In this document: piece after piece, positions 20,300 through 32,473 of the stretch
Position numbering within the stretch: the stretch's first letter is position 1
How the letters are laid out: the number at the start of each line of letters is the position of its first letter
Assembly (NCBI GenBank): GCA_034769895.1
Contig: CM068373.1
Span: forward strand, 285,295,379-285,359,378
Origin: Magicicada septendecula
Taxonomy: Eukaryota; Arthropoda; Insecta; Hemiptera; Cicadidae
Reading direction: 5' to 3'
Length of the DNA: 64,000 bases
Translations under genes and position numbers: made by a program
The notes under the pieces: model-generated
Told to the model about the DNA's origin: nothing
What the model saw: the letters and a program-made list of their open reading frames with translations, nothing else
Databases searched by the model: none

Positions 20300-23200
20300 A
20301 AAATGTGATTGGTTAATATCGAAATTAACAGCAGAAACTTTTCGGACAAAAGTGAACCCTACTCGGACAACGATGGACTAAATTCAACACGTGGTCATCA
20401 TGGATCTAAGTCCAGGAAAGTAATCATTTAAACCTCCATTTAAACAAATTAAAATCAATGAAAAGCGCTAAACCTAAATAATGGGGAGGGAAGTTTGAAT
20501 GAGTGTTGAGTGTAAGCATTACTGGGTCGTCTTTTAGTTTTTTAAGTTACAGTTGCAACTAGTTAATAGCGTATTGGTCATGTAAAAAAATAATCCAAGT
20601 TTCAGTAATTCTTTAAGAAAAACAATCGAGATGCGGAGTAGTAGTTTTGTCACAATTTTAATAACAAAGTAAACAGAAAAAATGTCATGCTAAACAAATA
20701 AAATAACATTTTATTTGTGTTCGCAAAATATGTATTTGTCATTGTATTACCTGTTGTTTTTCTCTGCCTAAGTACATCAGACGACACCCTGGTCTTTCGC
20801 AAAGAAGGTAAGTGATATCAGTTTAAGTTTTTTCATTTAAAAAAACAAGCAAAATTTCAGTTGCTGCTTTTAAAGGCACAGATTTTTAGATGGTTAATAT
20901 TTATTTTTAAACTCGTACTGCTTTACTAAGGAAGAAAAGAATCAGAAGAAAGGAAGTAGAAGATAAAGAATTAAACATAAAAGTGAAAAAGAAGCAGGAG
21001 AATTTTAGAAAAAAAATGATACAATACAATTGATAATTTCATCAAACTTAGAATCACGTTTCATAAAATGATCAATTTTGGTGGAAGGGCATTATATAAC
21101 ATCGCCAAATTCAGATCATATTATTTGATATCTATAAGTATGTAAGAAATGCTAAGAAATAATATATTTTAATAAGTAAATAATAAAGAGAATAAAACTA
21201 GTAAATGTAATTAAGAGTGAAGGAGGAAGAATAGTAAACCAAAGGTGATTATTAAATAAAAAATACAAACTAGACTGACAGACAAATGACATTGACCCAA
21301 CCCCAGAGATTGGCCAGATAAAAAACCAAAATAAAGTGAAACAAGATGGAAGTGAAGAAGAAAAATGAAATTAAAATGGAACAAACCAACTATAAAGAAA
21401 ATAAAGTGAACAAAGGTGATAAAACACCGACAAATAGTGTAGAATAGGGAAGGGGGAGATGATACCATCAAATATCATAAAGGAAACGAAACCAATGAAT
21501 AACAAATATAAAAAAGAAATATTAGTATTGTCTAAGTGACAAATGTAATTCATAATAAATAAAAAACCGTTAAATAAAAACACACTAACCCACGAATTAG
21601 TAGTATATGTAAGAAATCTGGAAAAAGACATGAACTTATTAGATATAAATAAAATTTGTAAAGATAGTGAGATAGTGAGAAATATAATGAAAGTAACTAA
21701 GTGACAAAGAAAAATAATAATAGGGATTACCCACCAATGAACGCTTAAAATAAAAAGTTTAACCGGTGATAATAGTGAAGGTGTAAATACCCCAAAATAA
21801 TGAGTGTATCAGTGATAAACACCAATTAATTAAAGATGAAAGTGATAGGAGAAAAAAGATATTTTAAGTGATAATATGATTAAAAAGATAGTAATAGATA
21901 AGAAAACACTTAATAAATCAATGATGAAACAATAAATGATTTAAAAGTGAGCTTATAAAAATTATATAGTTAAGGGTAATTAGAAATAGTATTTAGATTA
22001 GATAGATAAAGGACACGATGTTATTCAGGGGAGAAAGCCCATGTAAGATAAACAATTTGTGTTAACATGGAATGGAGAAAGGGATTAGTAAAGAATTAAG
22101 AAATTCAGAATGTAATTAATAAACACCCTATGTTATAAGGGAAAATAAATTAAGTAAGTTTGAAGGAAGTGATGATGTTTCTCACTCAAAATAATAGTAA
22201 AAGAATGAAATGTATGTTAAACCAACAGTAACTAATAACTGGTAAAGAATTGTTCATTTTAATTTTATGGATAGGATCTGGCTGAAGGAAGCTTACAGTC
22301 CATAGGCCTAGTTGTTATATTTTAGGTATTAAGATATAGAAAATAATCTTGACACATAATCAGAACACAAACAAATGCAAGACACAACAACTAAACGAAT
22401 CAATTATAACAACAGAACTAAACACGTTGTAATAAAATGAAATATAATTAGAATATATTAAGTAAAAATAATCAATGGCTACTTAGGCCTAGGAAATGTA
22501 TAACTGTCAATAACAAATAATTGCAAATTGTATAAAAACAACCAGGAAATTAATAAATTCAAGGTGAGTAAATAGCCGAGAATAATTTGTAAATCAGTTT
22601 AAAGGAAAAATATTAGAATAAGAACTTAATTTAAAGGAGAAATGTAAATACCAAATATTAACATAAATGTACAAACATTGATATTTCATAAAACCATACA
22701 TTATGTGATACCAAATTAATCTTTGAAAGGAAATAATAACAGTGGTGATAATATTTAATATGTAGGGAAGATGACAGAAGAATATAATCAATAAGAAGAT
22801 ATACAGTTATTTTGAATAAAAAATTCAAATTTGATAACAATAGTCATAATTCAGAATTAACCAATCAGGATTGATGGGTTACTATGACGACGGTCGTTTG
22901 GTTACTAATTTACCGTTCGATTTTTTTATGACGCTCTTGTTGAATAGACGCCAGTATTTGACCTATCAAAATTGTTAATTAAAACATCAAAATATCAAAC
23001 GAAATTACTAGCAAGTGAACACCGAGGAAGCAGACGATGGCTGAAACCATTTAACTGATGTCGAAGCCGAATTAAAGAAAAAAGAAAATAATATATTGCC
23101 GATTAACTTGAAAAAGATGCCCGAAGCCCCGAACAATTGAAAATTAAATATGATTGCAGCCTAATTCATTATTACCAGATCAAATGAGTTCATCCAGTCT

Positions 23201-23454
23201 ACTGAAGTGTTAAGTATCTATTAAATTACCCAAATTTCCGAATAAACTCACGTTAATTATTTCTCACTGAAAGCTGAACTCTCACTAAACTGCACATAAT
23301 TACTTTCAAAGATTAAATTAAAAAACTAAGACACTGAAAATTTATCAACTGGCAAAGTTAACCTGTCATTAGTTAGCGATAACTTGTAACACTTTTACTA
23401 CACTCCAATAAACAAATTATACTTCGTATTGTTTAAATTAGCAGCCATCCTTAC
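20300..23454. other. AT-rich repeat DNA without genes
   Basis: Low-complexity A-rich strand asymmetry over about 20900-22850. Frames present are short and unlike known proteins. Confidence 0.4.
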
Positions 23455-23550
23455 TTTTCTTTTATAAAATTGCTAAACTGCTATAATTGGTTTTATTATT
23501 TAGCTATAATAAAAACAATTATAGCAGTTTAGCAATTTTATAAAAGAAAA
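23455..23550. repeat. 96-bp near-perfect palindrome
   Basis: The arm from 23455 (TTTTCTTTTATAAAATTGCT and on to 23500) is answered by its complement ending at 23550, with about one mismatch and a tiny loop around TAGCTA. It would fold into a hairpin of about 45 bp. Confidence 0.8.
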
Positions 23551-24079
23551 ACAAATTATAACTACACAGTATATTATTTAAGTTTAACTGATGTAAGGGT
23601 GTGTATTTTTATTGTTGTAATCATTAATAATCCTTTTAACGCAATCTCAAGAACCCGAGACGATCGAACAATAATAATTTTGTGTATAATTTCAACAGAC
23701 GCCATTACTGAAAGTCTGTTGTTAAGTTCAGAGATCGATTTGTCAAACCCCAGAGATGTGTCTCATATAATCTACCGGTGCAAATGTATTACAAAAGAAA
23801 ACATAATTTGTATTAACTGAATAATTAATCGTAACAAAAAATAAATAAGTACTGAGTGTAACCACTGTGTTATAATTTCATTAGGAGGTGGATAATAATT
23901 TGTGTACATTTTAACAGATAGGTAGTATTGACGACAAGCGATCGCACTGCCAACGCAACGAACTACTGGCCGATCTAGACAGCCAAGGCGAGGCGGGAAC
24001 AAATTGAATTCTTCAAACCGCCTGAGTGGCGCTTGTCATACAAACTTATAATTTTTTTAATTGTTTTAATAAAACAATT

Positions 24080-24097
24080 TGGCGCCACCCGGGATTT
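24080..24097 (+). other. Possible primer binding site
   Basis: TGGCGCCACCCGGGATTT follows an LTR-like end AATAAAACA. It differs from the lysine sites elsewhere, and the tRNA was not identified. Confidence 0.35.
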
Positions 24098-24110
24098 TCA
24101 CACCCCTAGT

Positions 24111-25347
24111 GAACAACAGGTAAGAACATCGAGACCTGGTTATTCGTACGTTCGCAACGGACGAAATCTGCGTAAGTTACGTTCTAAAGCGACGACGGAT
24201 AGAGAAGACACATTACACCCAGTATACTTATACACGTTTAAGATTAGACGGACGTTACGACAAGTGACAATATGTGAGTGTTATAATTAAAAAGTTAATG
24301 TTTTTTACTTACGACTATGACATATTTCTTATGATTTTACATGATTAATTATGGAAATTGAACAAATGGTGATTACATTTCAATCATATGGTTCCTCTCA
24401 AGTCCTTTTATGATAATTTCTACTTCAATAATTGCCTAAAATTAATAAAATTACAATATTTGGTCTATGCTTTCTTTGGCCTAGAGCATGGTTAATTTGA
24501 TTCACTCTATTTATTTAAATAATTTTGCTCTGTCCATTTTTTACTGTGATCTAGTCATTCTGAGATGTCCATTACAAATTCTGGATATCTCAGCTTTTCT
24601 TCAAATATAATTAGTTTCTTGTTTTTAGTCTTATTTATTATTCATAGCCTTAGTATGCCATTTGTCTTTATGATTTGGTTCATGATTAATGATATTCTTA
24701 ATTTTAAGTGGCCCTTTTGTGTACAAATGGTCTTTATAGTCTAAAGAGTGTTTTATAATGGTTAGCCTCCTATTATTATATGTGAGAGTGAGAATAATTC
24801 ACTAATACTTTTTGCATCTAGTGTAGTCAGACAGTTATGGTACCTTAATTTTTCATAATTATGGTTTACTTAATATTTCATTATCATTGTTTTATACTAT
24901 AATAGTAGTATTACATATTGCATTACACATTTATGTCACTGTTCTTTTCTGGTTTACAATATTATGGGAATTCTGAGTGTGTTTAATGGGTACATCTTTC
25001 TGTCCAATTTCAGTCTGTGTAATTACATTAAACACCACACATATCACTTTTAATTAATAAATCGTAGCACTAGGTTTGTCTTTATAATGTCTATTTTCAT
25101 TATTTTCTAACCTAAACTAGTTTTACATTGTTTTATTCCTAATTTATTCTAGTTACAAGTTAATTTGTACCAGAATTGAGGTTACTTGGGACCCCCTTGT
25201 CTGACAACAATGGTCTATGTTTTTCTCCCTACTCTCAATGTTTTAAAGGTTATTATTTTACACTTTTGCTCTTGTTAACCATTTATTATTTTCTCACGTT
25301 ATGTTTACATGTCTACTGGTGATTACCAGGTTTTCTTTTATTTATTG
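24111..25347. other. AT-rich, no gene recognised
   Basis: Leader-like sequence to about 24280, then T-rich DNA up to the Tigger-1 insertion. Confidence 0.4.
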
Positions 25348-25349
25348 TA

Positions 25350-27593
25350 CAGTAGAACCTCGTTATCCCAGACCTCTTTAACCCGGACGTCCGGATAACC
25401 CGGACCAGTTTTGGAAAAAAAAAATTATGTTGTTTAGCGTAGTAAATGAAGACTTGTTTTACAGACGATAAATCGCTATTCTCAGTAGGTACATTACTCG
25501 AATTCACTTGCCAGCGGGCGAGTTCATTGCACTCACCCCACCTGCCAACCCTCTCCTTTCCCTCCCCATGCCTACAGCGGGCGAGTTCATTGTAGTCTCA
25601 CCCCACCTGCTGTTGCTACGCAGCAAACTGGTGGCTCAACCCTCTTCTTCCCCTCCCCACACCTCGCACTTGACATTGACCTACAAACAACATTCCTCAG
25701 TTGCGCTGCAATCTCGGTAGTGTTCGCGTGTTGTCCTAGTGTCACTGTCGAGGTACAGTATCGTTGTGCTGTTTCGTTAGCGCGATGTTCACGATGGTGA
25801 CAAAATGTAAAAACATTGCTGTGACTATGAAAAAAAGGATGGAAGCATTGACAAGAATTGATAAGGGAGAATCGTTAAAGAACACTGGTGCTGAGTTTGG
25901 AGTAGGAACATCGACCGTATCTGATTGGGAAAAGAACAGAAAACGCATTGAAGACTTTTGTTTCTAAATGATTTCTAAGGACAGTTTGGATAATCGGTGT
26001 AAAGCAAAAACTGCTAAACTAGAAACTCTGGATGAAGCATTGTTTGTCTGGTTTTGTGCTGAAAGAGAACGTGGTTTGCCGATTTCTGGACCCATCATCC
26101 AACAGAAAGCATCGAGTTTGAACAAACAGTTGCCCCATGGAGACCCGAGTTTTACAGCTAGCCAGGGGTGGTTGGACAGATGGAAAAAATGGCATGGAGT
26201 GCATCAATTTACAATCACTGGAGAAAGCTTGTCAGGTGATGTTGAAGCGGCAGAAAAATTTAAAAAAGAGTTTGAAGACTTTATTAAAAAGGAAGAACTG
26301 ACTGCAGATCAAGTTTACAATGCTGATGAATCCGGTTTATTTTACCGGATGTTGCCGAGTAAAATGCTAGCCTCAAAATTAGGAGATTCAGCGAAAGGGT
26401 ATAAAAAAGGGAAAGACCGCCTCACCATAATGGCTTGCAGTAATGCGCCAGGAAAGCACAAAATTCCTCTCCTTATAATAGGGAAGTCTAAAAACCCCCG
26501 TGCATTGAAAAATATGAAACGAGGCTCATTGCCTGTCACTTACAGCTCACAAAAAAGTGCTTGGATGGTTAGTGACATTTTCAAACAATGGTTTTTCGAG
26601 TATTTTGTGCCGTCAGTAAAAAAATATTTGAAGAACTGTGGCCTTCCCAACAAGGCGGTTTTGCTGATTGACAATGCGCCTTCGCATCTGTCTGTCAATG
26701 AACTAGTCAAAGATGACATTTCAGTGAAGTTTTTACCACCTAATGTAACTTCTCTCTTTCAACCGATGGACCAAGGAGTTCTAGAAAAAATAAAAAAAGT
26801 GTACAAAAGGCAAATGCTAAGTCAACTGGTAGAGGGCGAAGGAGAGCATGGTGTGGTAGAGGTGCTGAAATCTTTTAACATAAAGACTGTTATTTATATG
26901 ATTGCGGAAGCTTGGGACCAGGTTGGAAGAGAAACTTAAAGTCATGGAAAAAGTTGTGGCCTGGTATGTGTGACTTGCCAGAAAACAATACAATTGAAGA
27001 AGAAGAAAAAACAAGTGTGGAAAAAGTTTTATAGACATTTTTAAAAATATCGATGGCTGTTCCGATGTTGATGAAGAAGACATTGACAACTGGTTGCAAA
27101 TTGACAATGACAGAGGTTATAAAGCGATCACAGAGGAAGAAATTATTGCATCATGCAGTGTTACAGAAAATGAAAATGAACAGGATTCAGACAGTGTTGA
27201 TGAACCAGCTGTGGTTATGACCCACGCAGAAGCAGCAGCAAACATATATACATTGATGGTTTATTTCGAGAGTCAAGCCGAAACATCGCCAAACAAGCTT
27301 CTAATGCTAAGGCGGATGCGAGATCGCGCTGCTCGTAAGCGATACACAAAACTGAGGCAGCAAAAGCTCACTGCCTTTTTTACTACCAACTAGTTTGTAC
27401 CTATATTGTGTGCAGTGTAAATACATATTATGTGTTTTTAGGTGAAAGTGTGCCGATAATAATTTTTAAATTCCATTAAAAATATTTTTGGTAAGTACAT
27501 GTTCTTTTTTATCGTTTTCCCTCATTCTCTGGATAACCCGGATTTTCGTTAACTCGGATCGGCCCCGGCCCCAGTTGATCCGGTGTAACGAGG
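25350..27593 (+). mobile_element. Tigger/pogo DNA transposon 1, right end cut by element C
   Basis: Begins CAGTAGAACCTCGTTAT at 25350, preceded by the TA target (25348-25349). GGATAACCCGGA motifs recur near both ends. The right end stops at GTAACGAGG (27585-27593), the complement of the left CCTCGTTAT, and the LTR of element C starts at the next base. The last bases of the right terminal repeat are therefore displaced beyond C. Confidence 0.8.
25785..27393 (+). pseudogene. Tigger-type transposase, broken
   Basis: Starts at ATG 25785. An N-terminal helix-turn-helix region (about residues 15-60) is followed by a CENP-B-like segment and a DDE domain. YNADESGLF, LLIDNAPSH and FQPMDQG supply the three catalytic Asp residues. 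Breaks: an in-frame TAA at 25965-25967, a frameshift just before the stop at 26939, and a further frameshift near 27030. An acidic tail and a basic end finish at 27393. The catalytic core (25968-26939) is open. Family function is cut-and-paste transposition at TA dinucleotides. Confidence 0.85.
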
Positions 27594-28752
27594 TGTGATT
27601 CTACACATTTACTCCTTATTTTTATTAATTTTATTTATGTATGCTAGCCATACCATAAATATCATACTTACCATAACTATGCTGTACCTGTTTATCTGAT
27701 CGTATTTGTTTATTGTGGGTCCAGGGTTTCGAATTAAGCGTGAATAGAGACTGAGTTAGGCCTTGAAATAAAAGTACCAACATCTATGAGTACTAAAATC
27801 AATTTCGTTTATTATTTTCCCATTTTACACATGACTTTTAATTATTAGACAATGGCGTCTCTTAACGACCAAAACAAAATGGCGGTCGTTCCTTACATTT
27901 CTTTATTACTTACGATATTCCAATTCTATTATATTTTTTGATCAAATTACCCCTCTCTCTGTTATTTAGCAGCTGCCTCTTTACTTAAAAATGCTTCTAT
28001 TTAATTTATATTGAGACTAGACGCAAACCAACGCCTCAGCTTGGCTGTCGACAGTATATCAGACACGCATTCTTTCACACGCTCACTCGGTCATTATGAA
28101 AATATTAAATGCATTATTATATATATATATATATATATACTGGATGGTTAATTTTGAGCTCAATTAGATTATATGATGAGTTTGACTTTCCTGACTGTAG
28201 ACTGGAAGTTCTAGTAGATGGTTTCACATGGTGTTTCAGCAGAGATTCCTTGGTTACATTTGTACTCCTTGTAGTTACTTAATATATTACATCTTGGTTG
28301 TTTTAGACTCACTTGGCCGGCCTTACTTGCCGGCGAATTTCTGTAACGTGTTACCGCTGAGGCGGCCTTGTGAAGACTGGGGTGAGGCACTACGCACTTT
28401 TTACGTATGTGTATGTGTGCGTACGTCATTATTCTTTGTCTCTAGGCAAGGAAACGCCCTGGTTTATTCGTACTTTATTTACGTTATTCTTATTGTTAAT
28501 GACGTCTGGCATTGTTGACCAATGAAACAAACGTATCTAGAGCCTGTATTAACTTATGCAACCATTTAAAGTGTTCTGTTTCGCACGTCCGCCTTTGACC
28601 TTGTAATCATTCTGCTCTGTCTAATCTGCGTCGTTTTCGGCAAAAGAAGGGAAAATTGTACCATCCATACACATGAATGCAAAATACAGTGAAATACAAT
28701 AATTTGATACCACTCGTACCATAAATCCGACATCAGGTTTTCGTAAGTTACA
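27594..28752 (-). repeat. 3' LTR of element C
   Basis: 1159 bp. On the minus strand it begins TGTAACTTACG (after GAGGGGGTTT) and ends AATCACA. It matches 31939-32473 for the first ~535 plus-strand bases. An (AT)n tract lies at about 28117-28139. Confidence 0.85.
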
Positions 28753-28761
28753 AAACCCCCT
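28753..28761 (-). other. Polypurine tract of element C
   Basis: Minus strand AGGGGGTTT between the hairpin and the LTR, identical to element A. Confidence 0.6.
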
Positions 28762-28801
28762 CAATGAAAGGTTTTATGTCGAAACATAAAAACTTTCATT
28801 G
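28762..28801 (-). ncRNA. Conserved UUCG hairpin, element C
   Basis: Minus strand: CAATGAAAGTTTTTATGT, loop TTCG, ACATAAAACCTTTCATTG. 17 of 18 positions pair. Compared with A, two pairs are switched together: G-C to A-U in the arm, and the loop-closing C-G to U-A. Confidence 0.75.
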
Positions 28802-30700
28802 ACCCATTCACACGTTCTAAAGGGATCAGCCCAGATATGGTGCCATAACCCCCCTATAGTGTTAATATAAAAGAAATACAATCACTTACCCCGGTCCAAT
28901 GATGCTGATCGTACCTGTCTGACCTTACTGGACTTCTCAGGAGAGATCCCAACACCATAAGGCCATTAGGCACTTTACGCTCCTGGTCTGACGCACCGGC
29001 CAGCTCAGGACCGCGGTCACAACACCACCAAACTCTGAAACATGCAATCCAAATTTTAAAATAGTGGCTTTATCTGTCTCCATATCTACAACCGATATGT
29101 CTCCCCTTAGTGCATTGGTTTGCTTAACTCTAAAATTCTCAAAAAACAAATAACAAGATTTAGGATAGAAAACCCTCTTCTCCTTTTAACACCCCTGCAT
29201 TTAGTAAAACTTTCTGACTCCAGTCGATCATATTTATTCTCTTTACCACATGAAAATATATTCTTATCCTAAGCATAAAACAAATTTTAATCTTCTAAGC
29301 TACAACCACTATCTCTACTATTCTACTTCATATAACATTGAAACATATATCTATCATGGCAAACAACTTCAAAACTCTTTATATTTTCTTTACTCATTTT
29401 TCTTTATTCTTATATTTCTTTGCAACAGAACTAAATCATTTATTTTGTTCAAACCATTTTTAATCTTCACCTTTTTAACATATTAACATTTTTTACCGTC
29501 GCTACCCCCATAACGACCTCCTAACCACACACACTATTACCCTCAACATAATAAAAACACAATAAAACATTGAACATCAAACATTAGCATTGTTACATTT
29601 ACATTACATAATTTACATTTAAATAACTGGTATCAAAACTTTATAACATTACTATTATCAACTCTTTCCAACTTTTAATTATTTAACATTTGTTATATCC
29701 TTAGATTCTATAAAAAAAAAATTTCAAATTTATCATTACCCTTCCAGTTACATTACCTTTCTACTATTAATTTTCCCTTTCTAACCTTTTCTCAATCCTT
29801 ATCTACTTTGGGTGACTCTCTATTATTCACTATTATCTATATCTTATTTTGGCATTTGTCTATCTAACCTTACTACCCCTTTTTTCTACTAACAACCGCT
29901 ACTAACACCCATATTTATATATTATGACACCAATATCTCTCAATTATAAACCCCTTCACAAATCCCATTTAAATCCTCTGGCACCGCTCGTCTTTGTACT
30001 AGGATGTGTTCCCTACCTGGCCATATCCATACCTAACCATTTGCCCTCCACTAAATATCGGCAAACACTCTAACCCAAATTGCTCCGCCTGCCACAACGC
30101 TGCACGCTGATCACTCCTTACACCGGACCCTTACTACAAAATATCATCATCAACAAATATAACTACCATTCACATTACTCACCTCTCTACATATAATCAC
30201 TAACTACTGTGTCCCTATAATATCTAACCCCTCTTTATGTATTATCTGTCTCTCAACATTCTTATTTTCACTAACTCCCATTAACTCTGCTTAACTAACT
30301 CCAATGCCCTTATTTATCATTATTACCCAAACTCTTTTACAACATTTCACCTTAGTATACCACTAGAAAATTCATCCCTCACCTACTAATAACAATACCT
30401 CTCAATATCCAAATATATTACATGTTTAATCATTTATTATTCATTAGAATCTAAATCTCATAATTATTTAAATTCCTCATCAAACTTTCTTCAATTATTT
30501 AAAATTCTACAGTACATGGTTTACATAAAAAAAATACATAAAATACACAACATCAATAATATACAAATACATTGACATTAATACACACAAAAACATACAA
30601 TCCACATTATCATTAAATCGTTTCTCATAAATCAGTTCATAAGCAGTCCATCTTGAAAAACACTATCACATATTTAAATGTTCATAACACAATAAAATAT
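28802..30700 (-). other. Non-coding interior of element C
   Basis: No credible frame. It holds a block near 29940-30140 shared with A and E. It is shorter than in A and E, and hairpins 2 and 3 were not found. Confidence 0.5.
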
Positions 30701-31777
30701 CTATCCTCCATCGTCAAACAATAATCTTATCTTATATCTATATACATTGCTTATTATTGAATCTCTTATATTAACATCATAAATGCATATACCATTCAAA
30801 TTTTCATCATTTTCCGCAAACTCATATAATCTGTCATGATTGGTCATTGTCCTGTCACCTTCTGTATTATTAGTCATAATTAGGTAATTTATAAAGTCAT
30901 TATTTCCCTTATCTCCTACTACTTCAGTTTCATTACAAGGTAAGTATTTACTTTTATTATACATCATCTCTACTCCTAACCTTTCCATAAATTCTTCATA
31001 GTCTCTACTTATCTTAAAAATCTCTATCTCCCTCTTTCTCTCAATATATTTCTCACAATACCTCTCTACACTCTCTCTCTCAATATATCTCTCTCTATCA
31101 CACCAAGCTACATTCTCTCTTTCTACATTTGCATAGGGCACTACTACTTCATAAAAACACCCCCTGGCCTCACCAGGTACAACTAAGGGATCATTTGGAG
31201 ACCACATGTCTCCCACATAAATTCTAGAGGAACCTTCGTCCTCAAACAACAATTTTGGAGTCTTTACTCCATTCCTACCACTGGGAAAATTTGCCCTCTG
31301 CCCACTATATTCACTTAAACTCTCCTTACCCCCACTTTCACTCTCATCTACAACTATCTCCTCACCATTAACCTCTACTCTCATTAAAATCTCATTATCA
31401 CTACCAACATCCACACAATCATTTTCTAATATCATATTTTTATTTTTATTATCATAATTTTCTCTCCCACTTACCTTGTCGTCTCTGTTTAATTTGTCTA
31501 TTTCTCTACTCTTATTTTCTAACTCTATTTCGTCTAACCGTGCATGTATTTCATTTAATCTTTTATCAAAATTATAATTTTGTTTCTTAATTTCATTAAT
31601 GTGACTTTTCAAATCACTGAATTTCTCATCAAATTTATTATTTTGTATTTAAAAAAGTGTTTGCATAATTTTTACAATCTCGTTCTCTTCGGTTCTTTTA
31701 TTTACGACTGGCGTTGACTGATCGCCTTCGCTCATAATTTGTGATTCAGTAATACTTATTTCACTACTGTTTGCCAT
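30701..31777 (-). pseudogene. Gag-position ORF of element C, one stop
   Basis: The probable start is ATG at 31777 (MANSSEIS), aligned with MANNNKN of element A. A single TAA stop at about 31651-31649, in a T-rich run, is the only break. The rest (303 residues from 31612) is open. The N-terminal third is a charged coiled coil (LNEIHARLDEIE). The middle has tandem YIERE/YIERK-like repeats, and the protein ends RLLFDDGG. No zinc knuckle or known capsid domain was recognised. Confidence 0.7.
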
Positions 31778-31918
31778 TGTGAAAAAAAAATGTTAATGAA
31801 CTGTTGCTTTCTACATATGTCACAACATAACCTACAATCGTACTTCTGACTTCAATACCCACTCCGTCTCTATATTCAGGCTTATTATATAAAAATACAA
31901 CAGGATATTTTTTATATA

Positions 31919-31936
31919 GTCCCTGTTCGGGCGCCA
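31919..31936 (-). other. Primer binding site, lysine tRNA (UUU) type
   Basis: Minus strand TGGCGCCCGAACAGGGAC, complementary over 18 nt to the 3' end of tRNA-Lys(UUU), two bases from the LTR. Confidence 0.85.
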
Positions 31937-31938
31937 TT

Positions 31939-32473
31939 TGTGATTCTACACATTTACTCCTTATTTTTATTAATTTTATTTATGTATGCTAGCCATACCA
32001 TAAATATCGTACTTACCATAACTATGCTGTACCTGTTTATCTGATCATATTTGTTTATTGTGGGTCCAGGGTTTCGAATTAAGCGTGAATAGAGACTGAG
32101 TTGGGCCTTGAAATAAAAGTACCAACATCTATAAGTACTAAAATCAATTTCGTTTATTATTTTCCCATTTTACACATGACTTTTAATTATTAGACAATGG
32201 CGTCTCTTAACGACCAAAACAAAATGGCGGTCGTTCCTTACATTTCTTTATTACTTACGATATTCAAATTCTATTATATTTTTTGATCAAATTACCCCTC
32301 TCTCTGTTATTTAGCAGCTGCCTCTTTACTTAAAAATGCTTCTATTTAATTTATATTGAGACTAGACGCAAACCAACGCCTCAGCTTGGCTGTCGACAGT
32401 ATATCAGACACACATTCTTTCGCACGCTCACTCGCTCATTATGAAAATATTAAATACATTATTATATATATAT
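31939..32473 (-). repeat. Partial 5' LTR of element C
   Basis: Matches 27594-28130 and stops in the same (AT)n tract where element D begins. Confidence 0.85.

Larger units (their letters stand above)
17846..24110 (+). mobile_element. Unresolved LTR-element material related to F and D
   Basis: Starts with TGTAACGCGACAAAAG directly after a TATATAT run, like the LTR starts of D and F. The block at about 19624-19780 (around TTCCCCTGATCTCAGAA, AAGCCAATAGAGCCC and TTAGGGAAAATA) matches the 3' interior of F (about 48876-49010). Sequences near 22270-22320 and 22870-22910 weakly recall the F and D LTRs. A primer-site-like TTGGCGCC follows an AAAACA end at 24076. No matching second LTR was found and no coding region of note is present, so borders and number of elements are uncertain. 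Confidence 0.4.
27594..32473 (-). mobile_element. LTR retroelement C, gag-only, 5' LTR interrupted
   Basis: Minus-strand element. Its 3' LTR is at 27594-28752. The interior carries the conserved hairpin, polypurine tract, gag-position frame and an exact lysine-type primer site. Its 5' LTR starts at 31939 and is cut at about 32473 by element D inside a TATATA run. It inserted into the right terminal repeat of Tigger-1. The interior has no pol. Confidence 0.82.

Noticed and set aside
28117-28139. (TA)n runs as a satellite or CRISPR-like array
   Set aside because: Simple dinucleotide microsatellites, without unit and spacer structure.
31919-31936. Primer site identical in type to that used by lentiviruses
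   Set aside because: It reflects use of the conserved tRNA-Lys 3' end. Nothing else in the element is retroviral; there is no env or pol.
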